Part shown: positions 9,625-18,653 of the stretch, in pieces
Numbering within the stretch: the first letter of the stretch is position 1
Layout: every line of letters starts with the position of its first letter
Assembly: GCF_001277175.1 (NCBI RefSeq)
Contig: NZ_CP012257.1
Coordinates: 3,782,001 to 3,846,000, forward strand
DNA length: 64,000 nt
Reading direction: 5' to 3'
Source of the DNA: Cronobacter universalis NCTC 9529
Lineage (GTDB): Bacteria; Pseudomonadota; Gammaproteobacteria; Enterobacterales; Enterobacteriaceae
Notes under the pieces: generated by a model
What the model saw: the letters and a program-made list of their open reading frames with translations, nothing else
The model's database searches: none
What the model was told of the DNA's origin: nothing
Translations under genes and position numbers: made by a program

Positions 9625-11219
9625 CGATTAATGGTGCAGTTCTGCCAGCCCGGCACACCCCGGGCGTCATCCTGTTGCAGCCAGGCGACAAACTCCTGAC
9701 GCGACAGCGCTTTTGAGAAATGCCAGCCCTGGCAATACTGCACCCCACGCTTTAACAGCCAGCCCACCTGTTCGGCGGTTTCCACGCCCTCGGCGATAAT
9801 CTTTAGCCGCAGGCTCTGGGCCATATCGATAATATGCTCCGCAATCAAATGGCTGGTGCTGTTGGTGGTTAACGTATCAATAAACGATTTATCAATTTTC
9901 AGAATATCGACATTCAGCGAATAGAGATTATGCAGGTTGGAATATCCGGTGCCGAAATCATCGATGGCAATCTCAAAGCCTGACTGACGAAACGCCTGAA
10001 TAACCGGCGTAGTGCGCGGCACGTCAATAAAGCCCCGCTCGGTCACTTCAATCTTGATTTGCTGCGCCCGCACGCCGTGCTGGCTATTTTTTCCTTCGAT
10101 CAACGCAATCAGACGCGACGAATGGAAATCCGAAGCGGAAAGGTTAATGGAAATATAAATTTGCGGGTGGGTCGCCAGGAAATGGCCCAGATCGTTAAAT
10201 AACTCTTCTACCACATAATCAGTCACCTGCGCGATCATCCCGGTTTTTTCCGCGAGCGGAATAAACTCCGCCGGGCTCATCACCTGACCGTTATAACCAG
10301 GCCAGCGCAGCAGCGCCTCCGCGCCGACGCACATGCCATGCTTAATATCCATAATCGGCTGGTAATGCAGGCACAGCGCCCGCTTCTGCAACGCGCGCTG
10401 TAGCTGGCGGCTCGGCGAATTAAAGCGGTTACGCGTACGGGTGCCGAGAAAAACCAGAAAACCGCCCATGACAAGCCCGAGCGGCAGCATAACGGACATC
10501 TGACGCCGCCACGCCTGCCAGAACCAGGCATCGCTGGTAGAAACGACGACGGCAATCGGACGCTTGCCGGATTGTACTATCGACCAGAAACGGCCCTCTT
10601 TCTGGAAATCGGTATTTCCGGCACGCGTGAAAGACGCAAGCGTTCGCGCGTCGGCCTTTTCGCTTAATGAAAAAAAGCTGTGGGTGGCGGTGTCATAAAC
10701 GCCATAAATAAGCGTAGTGTCGCTGGATAATATTTCGCTAAAAGAAAGGGGGTTTACGACCGCGACATAATTGCCTTTACGCAAATAAACCATTTTGTGG
10801 CCGGAGAAGAACGGTGTATCGCGGTAATAGTAAAAAGCGATATCCGGCGTGCGGGTATAATTGGCGGGTGACAGAATAAAAGGCTGATCGAACAGGGTCG
10901 AACATAATAATTCATCTCCCTGCGCGTAAATTAAATCTTCGATATAGATTTGTCCGCGAGAAATATCCAGCATATTTCGTTGATGCGCAGGTGAACATAT
11001 TTCGCCCTGATATTTTTCGGCTTCGTTACGGGCGGCTTCAACGTGACTTAACACCAGTTCGGTACGGTTGAGCACCAGTTGCGCGAAGGCGTCCAGATGC
11101 GCGCGCGTCTCGCTGACCGCCCGGTGATGGGCGACCCAAAGCGCAAGCATCACAGGCAGTAAGACCACCATGATTATGCCTGAGATTCGCAACGCCTGAC
11201 GTCGTGCCCTGAAATTCAT
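9612..11219 (-). CDS. pdeC: CSS-motif cyclic-di-GMP phosphodiesterase
   Basis: This 535-residue inner-membrane phosphodiesterase corresponds to E. coli PdeC (YjcC). An N-terminal helix (about 13-30) and a second helix (about 235-258) bracket a periplasmic CSS domain. The redox pair is visible as C75 in EICSPAHQ and C106 in DELLCSTLF, the cysteines that form a DsbA-dependent disulfide in this family. The cytoplasmic EAL domain has GAEALLRW, ISINLSA, KIEVTE, DDFGTGYSN, KIDKSF and AEGVET, so the catalytic metal ligands are present and activity is expected. It lies between soxS and yjcB. A GGDEF gene lies about 1.4 kb beyond its start. Confidence 0.95.
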   Translation of the reverse strand: MNFRARRQALRISGIIMVVLLPVMLALWVAHHRAVSETRAHLDAFAQLVLNRTELVLSHVEAARNEAEKYQGEICSPAHQRNMLDISRGQIYIEDLIYAQGDELLCSTLFDQPFILSPANYTRTPDIAFYYYRDTPFFSGHKMVYLRKGNYVAVVNPLSFSEILSSDTTLIYGVYDTATHSFFSLSEKADARTLASFTRAGNTDFQKEGRFWSIVQSGKRPIAVVVSTSDAWFWQAWRRQMSVMLPLGLVMGGFLVFLGTRTRNRFNSPSRQLQRALQKRALCLHYQPIMDIKHGMCVGAEALLRWPGYNGQVMSPAEFIPLAEKTGMIAQVTDYVVEELFNDLGHFLATHPQIYISINLSASDFHSSRLIALIEGKNSQHGVRAQQIKIEVTERGFIDVPRTTPVIQAFRQSGFEIAIDDFGTGYSNLHNLYSLNVDILKIDKSFIDTLTTNSTSHLIAEHIIDMAQSLRLKIIAEGVETAEQVGWLLKRGVQYCQGWHFSKALSRQEFVAWLQQDDARGVPGWQNCTINRQAL

Positions 11220-11805
11220 TATGGCCTCATATCCCTGCTTTCTGTGTCACATTTATCGCCTGATGGGACACATCGCAAACAGGTGTTTACGTTGCATCAA
11301 TCAGCACGCATTGGCAATAGCCATTTCCAGTTATCCGTCCACTATTTCGCGCGAAACATTAAAATTTGCCGTAAGGAAAATAGGGAATGGCTATTTAATT
11401 TTTCTTAAGTGAAATATTTGCGTTGATACCCATACTAAAAAGTCATCAGCCACTTCAGAAAGTGTTTTAAGTTAAATTAATCACGGTTGTCGAAAAAATG
11501 TACGGGCCGCGTTTTTTTGTGTCGAAATGAAAATTTATGCATCGGGAAAACCCGGCAAGAATTTTTTGAGACGCTTTCTTTTCGCACGTTTTTTATTCCG
11601 GACGGTTGCCGGTAAGCGCATTAATTTTGCGTTTTTTTTCGTCAACGCGCGGTCGCCAGACTGGCGAATAAAACAACAAATGTGATACAGTTCACACTTA
11701 GTGTGCAAGTTTACATGCTTGCCGTCACGTTAAATTTTAGCGCCGCGCCTGGCCTGCCTCTCCCCGGCCGCTCGCGCGGCAGATCGTTTTTTGAGGACAG
11801 GTTTC
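11220..11805. other. Long non-coding gap between pdeC and yjcB
   Basis: This 586-bp AT-rich interval separates the divergent pdeC and yjcB and should contain both promoters. There are several T-runs and short weak hairpins, for example CGGG-AAAA-CCCG near 11540, but no conserved RNA or operator that I can identify. A reading frame at 11221-11412 has no ribosome site and no recognisable product. The yjcB ribosome site (TTGAGGACAG) lies at its right end. Confidence 0.5.
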
Positions 11806-12084
11806 ATGGCTACGCTTACCGCCAGCATGGTACTGATGCGCTGGCAACTTCTGGGTGCGGTTTTAATGTTTCTTGCCAGCACGCTTAATATTCAGTTTCG
11901 CAAATCCGACTACCAGGCGCTGGCGGTGATCAGCAGCGGGCTGGGTATCGCCGCTTCCTGCGTATTCGCGACAGGGCTGCTCGGCGTCAGCATCGACTTT
12001 CACGCCATCTGGCACAATATGAAAGACGTCATGGTGGAAGTAATGAGCCACACGCCGCCGGAATGGCCGATGGTCGTGACCTGA
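11806..12084 (+). CDS. yjcB: Small inner-membrane protein YjcB
   Basis: This 92-residue protein matches E. coli YjcB from start to end (MATLTASMVLMRWQLL...EWPMVVT). Two to three hydrophobic segments suggest an inner-membrane location. The function is unknown. The ATG at 11806 was chosen because conservation begins there; an in-frame ATG five codons upstream lies inside the GAGGACAG ribosome-binding region. A strong terminator follows directly, so it is a single-gene unit. Confidence 0.9.
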   Translation: MATLTASMVLMRWQLLGAVLMFLASTLNIQFRKSDYQALAVISSGLGIAASCVFATGLLGVSIDFHAIWHNMKDVMVEVMSHTPPEWPMVVT

Positions 12085-12103
12085 TACCCCTGTCGCCTTT
12101 CAT

Positions 12104-12130
12104 TTAAGCCCCTGCATCAGGGGCTTTTTG
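12104..12130 (+). terminator. Terminator of yjcB
   Basis: AAGCCCCTG (12106-12114) and CAGGGGCTT (12118-12126) pair over 9 bp with a 3-nt loop and run into TTTTT (12125-12129). Confidence 0.92.
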
Positions 12131-12146
12131 CTTTCTGCAACGCCGC

Positions 12147-12491
12147 TTACATACAGCCCGCGCAGCTGGTGCAGCGCCAGTCCGCTTTGTTCACCGCCCG
12201 CCAGAAGGCGCGGTAATAGCGCTCCTCCAGCGGAATGCCATTATCGAAAAACCAGTCGGTCAGCCATTCGACGTTCTCGACAATCCACTCATCTTCTTCG
12301 AGCCCGTCGGCGAACGTTTCATCCTCAGGATCGATAATCGAGTAGATCCCCCGGGTGTTCATCGCCTTATCCTGCCAGTGTTGCGGCAGCGTCACCGGGC
12401 GCGTTTCAAACGTAATGATCCAGTGACCGTGGCAGAGCAGATTGCCGTTACGGCTCCAGGCGGCGGTAAACGGGTTAGGTTCCTGTGACAT
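12147..12491 (-). CDS. Uncharacterised small acidic protein with C-terminal CxxC pair
   Basis: I do not recognise this 114-residue protein. It is soluble, rich in Trp and acidic residues (a central block EDETFADGLEEDEWIVENVEW), and ends in DWRCTSCAGCM, giving a CxxCxxC arrangement that could bind metal or form a disulfide. There is no signal peptide with the chosen start. The ATG at 12491 has AGGAA 9 nt upstream; the longer frame from 12587 has no better ribosome site. It is encoded between yjcB (convergent) and the GGDEF gene on the same strand, 175 bp downstream of a different reading unit, so no operon partner is evident. Confidence 0.7.
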   Translation of the reverse strand: MSQEPNPFTAAWSRNGNLLCHGHWIITFETRPVTLPQHWQDKAMNTRGIYSIIDPEDETFADGLEEDEWIVENVEWLTDWFFDNGIPLEERYYRAFWRAVNKADWRCTSCAGCM

Positions 12492-12666
12492 CGCTTGCAT
12501 TTCCTGTGTGAAATTCACCTGCGGGCGGCAGCTGGCGCGCACGTCAATAAACGCCGTCGCACAGGAAGGAGTCGCAAAGCATGGCACTTCGCCATCACCG
12601 GGAAAATGCTAACTAAGGAGTACCCGGGGGTTACTTTTTACCCATTTCAATTTTTAAATCAGAAAG

Positions 12667-13713
12667 TTAGTCCGCCATCACCAGCCGGTTCCGCCCCTGC
12701 TGCTTACCGGCATACAACATTTTATCAGCGCGATTAAGCGCTTTTTCAAACGCCTCGTCTTTGCCGAGCGCGCTGAGCGCCAGCGTCGCGGTCACTTCAC
12801 GCGGATTTTTCTCTGTCTGGCCGACCCACTCCTGAATACGCCCCATCAGCCGCTCCGCCACCCGCCTGGCATCCGACAGCGAGGTATCCGGCATCAATAC
12901 CAGAAACTCCTCCCCGCCCCAGCGCGCCACGATATCGCTCTCGCGCACGTTATCGGTAATGGCGCGAGCGATCCGCTGCAAAATCATATCCCCGTAGCTG
13001 TGGCCGCAACTGTCGTTGATCGCTTTGAAATGGTCGATATCCAGCAGCAGCAGCGCCACGTTTGGGTTGCCGGACTCTTTTTCGAGCAGAGCCACCTGAT
13101 GCATAAAGTGGCGTCGGGTATACAGGTTCGTCAGGCTGTCACGGCTGGCGGTATTAAAAAGATCGAGTTTCATCGTGTGTGTGAATTCGACCGAACGCAG
13201 CGTGGTATACATTAGAAAACTAATCGCCATCACCGCATTGGCGATACCGATGCTGTTCAGCACCGACGGGCTTAACCCGGACGCCGTACCGGTATGATGC
13301 CGCAGGGCGTAACCTGCCGTGCCCAGCACCGCAATCGCCGCCAGAAACAGCGCGCGCCGCACCGGCACCTGCTGAAAACTGAACGAGACAATCGGGATCA
13401 GCGAAAAGACAAACAGATAAAAATTGCTCTCCCAGCCCAGCAATACTGTAGTGACAATGGCATGCGCCAGGATCTCCACGCTCATCAGGGTACCGACATA
13501 CAGATACCGGTAGTGCTCTATCTCATTCAGGCAGTGGATATAAACCATCACGCTGAAAATGTTAAAAATGGCGAGCGTCGGAATGCTCATCGACAGAAAC
13601 AGAAAAATCAGCCCGACGTGAATCATCAACGCCAGCCAGACGATCGGAATAATGTGTTGCCAGTACTGGTCGGTCGCCTGGCTAAGGAGTTGGTCGCGAT
13701 CTCTTTCTGACAT
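12667..13713 (-). CDS. Membrane diguanylate cyclase (GGDEF domain)
   Basis: This 348-residue protein is predicted to make cyclic-di-GMP from two GTP. The first ~180 residues form about six membrane helices without a recognised sensor name. The cytoplasmic GGDEF domain starts near DSLTNLYTRRHF. The active-site motif is GGEEF at residues 266-270, and RESD at 257-260 lies exactly five residues before it, which is the allosteric product-inhibition (I) site. LLLDIDHFKAINDSCGHSYGD is the metal and nucleotide region. All catalytic residues are intact. It lies close to the phosphodiesterase pdeC, so opposing c-di-GMP enzymes are neighbours here. The signal sensed is unknown. Confidence 0.93.
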   Translation of the reverse strand: MSERDRDQLLSQATDQYWQHIIPIVWLALMIHVGLIFLFLSMSIPTLAIFNIFSVMVYIHCLNEIEHYRYLYVGTLMSVEILAHAIVTTVLLGWESNFYLFVFSLIPIVSFSFQQVPVRRALFLAAIAVLGTAGYALRHHTGTASGLSPSVLNSIGIANAVMAISFLMYTTLRSVEFTHTMKLDLFNTASRDSLTNLYTRRHFMHQVALLEKESGNPNVALLLLDIDHFKAINDSCGHSYGDMILQRIARAITDNVRESDIVARWGGEEFLVLMPDTSLSDARRVAERLMGRIQEWVGQTEKNPREVTATLALSALGKDEAFEKALNRADKMLYAGKQQGRNRLVMAD

Positions 13714-13994
13714 GGGCTAACCTGAACTTGGGGCATCCCTGCCGAAAACGTACGGAACGTATGAATACTTCATGAAACCTATATCGGCAGTCATCGGATG
13801 AGATTTAGCGCCGCGCCGCGTAAAAGCGCCATCCCCTTCATTTGACGACAGTTTAATCGTGCCAGCAGAGGGCTATACCGTGCGCGGACAGGCATGATGA
13901 AAGGCCCCGTGGCGGTAAACGCGTGCTGGCTGAAACGTCTGCCGCGTGTAGGCAGGCAGAAAACGTCGCACAGCCACAGCAGAAAAAGGGTAAA

Positions 13995-14021
13995 GAAAAA
14001 GCCCTGCCGGAGCAGAGCTTT
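13995..14021 (-). terminator. Terminator of ssb
   Basis: AAGCCCTGC (13999-14007) and GCAGAGCTT (14012-14020) pair with one G-U type mismatch around a CGGA loop. On the minus strand it continues into a T-run, as in E. coli ssb. Confidence 0.8.
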
Positions 14022-14066
14022 TCAACGCTTTCTGAAGTGAGGCATTCCAGGCGGAACGCCGCGTTA

Positions 14067-14609
14067 TCAGAACGGGATATCGTCGTCGAAATCCATCGGC
14101 GGTTCGTTAGAAGGCGCTGGCGCCTGCTGCTGCGGACGGGACTGTGCGCCGCCGCTGAACTGCGCGCCGCCACCCTGCTGCTGCGGCTGCTGAGGCTGAC
14201 CCCAGCCGCCCTGCTGCTGGCCGCCGCCCATGTTGCCGCCTGCCGGTGCGCCGCCGCCCTGACGGCCGCCCAGCATCTGCATGGTGCCGCCGACGTTCAC
14301 CACGACTTCGGTAGAGTAGCGATCCTGACCGCTCTGATCCTGCCATTTACGCGTGCGCAGCTGACCTTCGATGTAGATCTGCGAGCCTTTGCGCAGGTAT
14401 TCGCCCGCCACTTCCGCCAGTTTCCCGTACAGCACGACGCTGTGCCATTCGGTCACTTCTTTCATCTCACCGGTCTGCTTATCGCGCCAGGATTCGGAAG
14501 TCGCCAGGCGCAGGTTCGCCACGGCCCCGCCGTTCGGCATGTAGCGTACTTCCGGGTCCTGCCCCAGATTACCGACGAGAATCACCTTGTTTACGCCTCT
14601 GCTGGCCAT
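14067..14609 (-). CDS. ssb: Single-stranded DNA-binding protein
   Basis: SSB is a tetramer that coats single-stranded DNA and recruits replication and repair proteins. The protein has 180 residues. The OB-fold occupies about 1-115 ([23 protein letters not shown] onward). A Gly/Gln/Pro-rich linker follows, and the acidic tip MDFDDDIPF, which docks SSB partners, is intact. The start at 14609 gives the conserved MASRGVNK; a longer frame to 14630 is not conserved. It is divergent from uvrA, and the shared region holds a LexA box, so at least part of its expression is SOS-linked as in E. coli. Confidence 0.98.
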   Translation of the reverse strand: MASRGVNKVILVGNLGQDPEVRYMPNGGAVANLRLATSESWRDKQTGEMKEVTEWHSVVLYGKLAEVAGEYLRKGSQIYIEGQLRTRKWQDQSGQDRYSTEVVVNVGGTMQMLGGRQGGGAPAGGNMGGGQQQGGWGQPQQPQQQGGGAQFSGGAQSRPQQQAPAPSNEPPMDFDDDIPF

Positions 14610-14735
14610 GATCGTGTCTCCTGAAAACATTTCTTAATAGTGTAAACATTCCATTCTACCACGTCAGCCTTCAATGTTGATAGATGCGAGACGGCTTCAG
14701 GAAATGTTCACACAGTATACACGGTTGCAAATAAA

Positions 14736-14755
14736 TACTGGATATCCATTCAGGT
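14736..14755. promoter_or_regulatory. LexA (SOS) box between ssb and uvrA
   Basis: TACTGGATATCCATTCAGGT contains CTG (14738-14740), ten bases and CAG (14751-14753), the LexA operator pattern CTG-N10-CAG. Position and flanks resemble the E. coli uvrA operator. Confidence 0.88.
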
Positions 14756-14839
14756 TAAATTGTGTCATAATTAACCGTTTCTGGCCACCGGTTGTCCTTC
14801 AAACACCCAGGCATTAGCGTTCAAATCCAGGAAAGGTGA

Positions 14840-17665
14840 ATGGATAAGATAGAAGTTCGGGGCGCCCGCACCCACAATCTCAAAAATATCAACCTCGTCA
14901 TTCCGCGCGACAAACTGATCGTCGTGACCGGGCTGTCGGGTTCCGGCAAGTCTTCACTGGCTTTCGACACGCTCTACGCCGAAGGGCAGCGCCGTTATGT
15001 CGAGTCGCTTTCCGCCTACGCGCGTCAGTTCCTGTCGCTGATGGAAAAGCCGGATGTCGATCATATTGAAGGGCTGTCGCCTGCTATTTCCATTGAGCAG
15101 AAATCGACGTCCCATAACCCGCGTTCTACCGTGGGGACCATCACTGAAATCCACGACTATCTGCGTCTGCTCTACGCCCGCGTCGGCGAACCCCGCTGCC
15201 CGGATCACGACGTTACGCTTGCGGCGCAAACCGTCAGCCAGATGGTGGATAACGTGCTGGCGCTGCCGGAAGGCAAGCGCCTGATGCTGCTGGCGCCTGT
15301 GATCAAAGAGCGTAAAGGCGAGCACACCAAGACGCTGGAAAACCTGGCAAGCCAGGGCTATATCCGCGCGCGTATCGATGGCGAAGTGTGCGATCTCTCC
15401 GATCCGCCGAAGCTGGAATTGCAGAAGAAACATACCATCGAAGTGGTCGTGGACCGCTTCAAGGTGCGTGAAGATTTAGCGCAGCGCCTGGCCGAGTCGT
15501 TTGAAACCGCCCTTGAGCTTTCCGGCGGTACGGCGGTCGTGGCGGATATGGACGACGAAAAAGCGGAAGAGCTGCTGTTCTCCGCCAACTTCGCCTGCCC
15601 GATTTGCGGCTACAGCATGCGCGAGCTTGAGCCGCGCCTGTTTTCGTTCAACAACCCGGCCGGCGCCTGCCCGACCTGTGACGGCCTTGGCGTGCAGCAA
15701 TATTTCGATCCGGATCGCGTGGTGCAGAACGGCGAGCTGTCGCTCGCGGGCGGCGCCATTCGCGGCTGGGATCGCCGCAACTTCTACTATTTCCAGATGC
15801 TGCGCTCGCTGGCCGACCACTATAAGTTCGACGTCGAAGCGCCCTGGAATACGCTCAGCGAAAAAGTGCAGCACGCGGTGCTGTTCGGCTCCGGTAAAGA
15901 AACTATCGAATTCAAATACATGAACGATCGCGGCGACACCTCCGTGCGTCGTCATCCGTTCGAAGGCGTGCTGCATAATATGGAGCGCCGCTACAAAGAG
16001 ACCGAATCCAACGCGGTGCGCGAGGAGCTGGCGAAATTTATCAGCAACCGCCCCTGCGCCACCTGTGAAGGTACGCGCCTGCGTCGCGAAGCGCGCCATG
16101 TGTTTGTCGAAAACACGGCGCTGCCGACCATTTCCGATATGAGCATCGGTCACGCGATGGAGTTCTTCAATAATATGAAGCTCTCCGGCCAGCGCGCCAA
16201 AATCGCGGAAAAGGTGCTGAAAGAGATTGGCGATCGCCTGAAATTCCTGGTGAATGTCGGTCTGAACTACCTGACGCTCTCCCGTTCAGCGGAAACGCTC
16301 TCAGGCGGCGAGGCGCAGCGCATCCGTCTGGCAAGCCAGATTGGCGCGGGCCTGGTCGGCGTGATGTACGTGCTGGACGAGCCGTCCATCGGCCTGCATC
16401 AGCGCGATAACGAACGCCTGCTGGGCACGCTGATTCACCTGCGTAACCTCGGCAACACCGTAATTGTTGTAGAGCACGATGAAGACGCCATCCGCGCCGC
16501 CGACCATGTGATCGACATCGGCCCTGGCGCTGGCGTGCACGGCGGCCAGGTGGTCGCGGAAGGCCCGCTGGACGCGATTATGGCGGTGCCGGAATCGCTC
16601 ACCGGGCAGTTTATGAGCGGTAAGCGCAAGATTGAAGTGCCGAAAGAGCGCGTAAAAGCCGATCCGGAAAAAGTGCTGAAGCTGACAGGCGCGCGCGGCA
16701 ACAACCTCAAAGACGTTACCCTGACGCTGCCGGTAGGGCTCTTTACCTGCGTAACGGGCGTTTCCGGTTCAGGTAAATCGACCCTTATCAACGATACGCT
16801 GTTCCCGATTGCCCAGCGCCAGCTCAACGGCGCGACGATCGCCGAACCGGCGCCGTATCGCGACGTTCAGGGCATGGAGCATTTCGATAAAGTTATCGAT
16901 ATCGACCAGAGCCCGATTGGCCGCACGCCACGTTCGAACCCGGCGACCTACACGGGCGTCTTTACGCCGGTGCGCGAGCTGTTCGCAGGCGTGCCGGAAG
17001 CGCGTTCGCGCGGCTACACGCCGGGCCGCTTTAGCTTTAACGTGCGCGGCGGGCGTTGTGAAGCCTGCCAGGGCGACGGCGTTATCAAAGTTGAGATGCA
17101 CTTCCTGCCGGATATCTACGTGCCGTGCGATCAGTGCAAAGGCAAGCGCTATAACCGCGAAACGCTGGAGATCAAATACAAAGGCAAGACTATCCATGAA
17201 GTGCTGGATATGACCATCGAAGAAGCGCGTGAGTTCTTCGACGCGGTGCCGGCGCTGGCGCGCAAGCTGCAAACGCTGATGGACGTTGGCCTGACTTATA
17301 TTCGTCTCGGCCAGTCCGCCACCACGCTTTCCGGCGGTGAAGCGCAGCGCGTGAAGCTCGCGCGTGAACTCTCGAAACGCGGCACCGGGCAGACGCTCTA
17401 TATCCTCGATGAGCCGACCACCGGTCTGCACTTCGCGGATATCCAGCAGTTGCTGGCGGTTCTGCATCAGCTGCGGGATCAGGGCAACACAATCGTGGTG
17501 ATTGAGCATAACCTCGATGTGATCAAAACCGCCGACTGGATCGTCGATCTGGGCCCGGAAGGCGGCAGCGGCGGCGGCGAGATCCTCGTCTCCGGTACGC
17601 CGGAAACCGTGGCGGAGTGCGAAGCCTCGCATACCGCTCGCTTCCTGAAACCGCTTCTGAAATAA
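14840..17665 (+). CDS. uvrA: Excinuclease ABC subunit A
   Basis: UvrA is the damage-recognition ATPase of nucleotide excision repair, loading UvrB at lesions. The protein has 941 residues, one more than E. coli. Two ABC modules are seen: Walker [10 protein letters not shown] near residue 31 and GVSGSGKST near 640, with signature motifs [12 protein letters not shown] and [12 protein letters not shown]. Zinc-binding Cys clusters are [26 protein letters not shown] in the first module and [21 protein letters not shown] in the second. The ATG at 14840 follows AGGAAAGGTGA. A LexA box about 85 bp upstream marks SOS control. Confidence 0.98.
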   Translation: MDKIEVRGARTHNLKNINLVIPRDKLIVVTGLSGSGKSSLAFDTLYAEGQRRYVESLSAYARQFLSLMEKPDVDHIEGLSPAISIEQKSTSHNPRSTVGTITEIHDYLRLLYARVGEPRCPDHDVTLAAQTVSQMVDNVLALPEGKRLMLLAPVIKERKGEHTKTLENLASQGYIRARIDGEVCDLSDPPKLELQKKHTIEVVVDRFKVREDLAQRLAESFETALELSGGTAVVADMDDEKAEELLFSANFACPICGYSMRELEPRLFSFNNPAGACPTCDGLGVQQYFDPDRVVQNGELSLAGGAIRGWDRRNFYYFQMLRSLADHYKFDVEAPWNTLSEKVQHAVLFGSGKETIEFKYMNDRGDTSVRRHPFEGVLHNMERRYKETESNAVREELAKFISNRPCATCEGTRLRREARHVFVENTALPTISDMSIGHAMEFFNNMKLSGQRAKIAEKVLKEIGDRLKFLVNVGLNYLTLSRSAETLSGGEAQRIRLASQIGAGLVGVMYVLDEPSIGLHQRDNERLLGTLIHLRNLGNTVIVVEHDEDAIRAADHVIDIGPGAGVHGGQVVAEGPLDAIMAVPESLTGQFMSGKRKIEVPKERVKADPEKVLKLTGARGNNLKDVTLTLPVGLFTCVTGVSGSGKSTLINDTLFPIAQRQLNGATIAEPAPYRDVQGMEHFDKVIDIDQSPIGRTPRSNPATYTGVFTPVRELFAGVPEARSRGYTPGRFSFNVRGGRCEACQGDGVIKVEMHFLPDIYVPCDQCKGKRYNRETLEIKYKGKTIHEVLDMTIEEAREFFDAVPALARKLQTLMDVGLTYIRLGQSATTLSGGEAQRVKLARELSKRGTGQTLYILDEPTTGLHFADIQQLLAVLHQLRDQGNTIVVIEHNLDVIKTADWIVDLGPEGGSGGGEILVSGTPETVAECEASHTARFLKPLLK

Positions 17666-17672
17666 CCCTTAC

Positions 17673-17706
17673 GCGTCGGGTCGTCCGGCCCGACGCACCT
17701 CTCGTT
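17673..17706 (+). terminator. Possible terminator after uvrA
   Basis: GCGTCGGG (17673-17680) and CCCGACGC (17689-17696) form an 8-bp stem with an 8-nt loop shortly after the uvrA stop. The T-rich stretch starts about nine bases later, so strength is uncertain. Confidence 0.5.
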
Positions 17707-17821
17707 TTTCCTCAATGCTTTCTGATGATGTTTCCTGTCACGCGCGTGAGCAGCGATGATTTGCGCACGTCCCTTTCTGATGCTGAATTTCACACAGATC
17801 GGGCAAACGCACGAGGACATC

Positions 17822-18268
17822 ATGAACCACGTATCGACGCTAACGCTTTCCGGGCGAGCCTGGCTGCTGTGGCTGGCCGTTCTGCTTTCTGCCTGTAGTC
17901 TTATCGGCAACTATCAACCACGCGCGCACGCGCAATTAACTGACCTGATGGCGGCGCATTTACAACTGATCGACGATTTTACCGCGTTATCCGGCCCCCT
18001 CGACGCCGCCGCGCTGGCTGATGAAAATCGCCTTCTACGGCTGCGTTTTGCCGAAGCCATTGCCTATTCGGAGAGCCTTCGCGACCCGTTACGTACCGAT
18101 AATCTGCGTCTGTTACTGATGATTTACCAGGAAGACCATGCCCGTTTGCTCAGGCAACAGCGCCCTTTTACCCCGGCGCAGGCCGCGCTCTGGCGTGACC
18201 AGGCACGGCTGGCTTATCTCGAAGCCGTCCGGGGCGAATGCAGCCGGCCCGCTTCCCCATGTCAGTAA
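17822..18268 (+). CDS. Uncharacterised helical lipoprotein
   Basis: This 148-residue protein has a lipoprotein signal with the lipobox LLSAC (cysteine near residue 26) followed by SLIG. No Asp follows the Cys at +2, so Lol-dependent sorting to the outer membrane is likely. The mature part is almost entirely predicted helix, with many Leu/Ala/Arg and no recognised domain. Two further cysteines lie at the very C-terminus (GECSRPASPC) and may form a disulfide. The ATG at 17822 is close behind GAGGA; a start at 17756 would place charged residues ahead of the signal. It is 12 nt upstream of the next gene, so the two form an operon. Confidence 0.78.
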   Translation: MNHVSTLTLSGRAWLLWLAVLLSACSLIGNYQPRAHAQLTDLMAAHLQLIDDFTALSGPLDAAALADENRLLRLRFAEAIAYSESLRDPLRTDNLRLLLMIYQEDHARLLRQQRPFTPAQAALWRDQARLAYLEAVRGECSRPASPCQ

Positions 18269-18280
18269 AGGAGATGAATT

Positions 18281-18625
18281 ATGAGCGCACTGCTTAACGC
18301 CGTAAGCCAGTTGCTGGCTTCCCCGACGTTTCAGAAAAGCGCAGCAAAGATCGTCGCGAATGAATTTCTTAGCCTGTTAAAACAGGGGCTTGACGATCGA
18401 GACGCGTTTATCAAAACCAGCGCGGAGATAACCGCGCAGGCGCTGTTAGATCGGGCGCAGGGGATGATCGATGAGGACGATCTGGCGGCGGTGTTAAATA
18501 AACAGACAGCGATCGCGCAGATCCATGCCAACAGCAGCGAGATAGCGTTGCGGACGCGGATCCAGTCGGTGGCGATGCGGTTGCTGGAACTTGCGACCGG
18601 CACTATCGCTCCCGGACTGAAATAA
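18281..18625 (+). CDS. Uncharacterised small helical protein, partner of the lipoprotein
   Basis: I do not recognise this 114-residue protein. It has no signal peptide or membrane helix, and is predicted all-helical, with amphipathic segments LLNAVSQLLASPTFQKSAAKI and LRTRIQSVAMRLLELATG. AAGGAGATGAATT before the ATG gives a clear ribosome site, and the 12-nt gap shows co-transcription with the lipoprotein. The pair sits between uvrA and the C-terminal end of tpsA, opposed to tpsA, so a functional link to the secretion locus is possible but not shown. Confidence 0.75.
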   Translation: MSALLNAVSQLLASPTFQKSAAKIVANEFLSLLKQGLDDRDAFIKTSAEITAQALLDRAQGMIDEDDLAAVLNKQTAIAQIHANSSEIALRTRIQSVAMRLLELATGTIAPGLK

Positions 18626-18646
18626 AAGCCCCGCCGGAGCGGGGCG
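18624..18646 (-). terminator. Terminator between the helical-protein gene and tpsA
   Basis: GCCCCGC (18628-18634) and GCGGGGC (18639-18645) form a 7-bp GC stem with loop CGGA. T-run follows on the minus strand (TTTTAT), so it serves tpsA. It may also stop convergent transcription. Confidence 0.75.
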
Positions 18647-18653
18647 GGAAAGA

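Noticed and set aside
11221..11412. 63-codon frame next to the pdeC start
   Set aside because: There is no ribosome site and no homology, and it lies in the presumed promoter region of pdeC.
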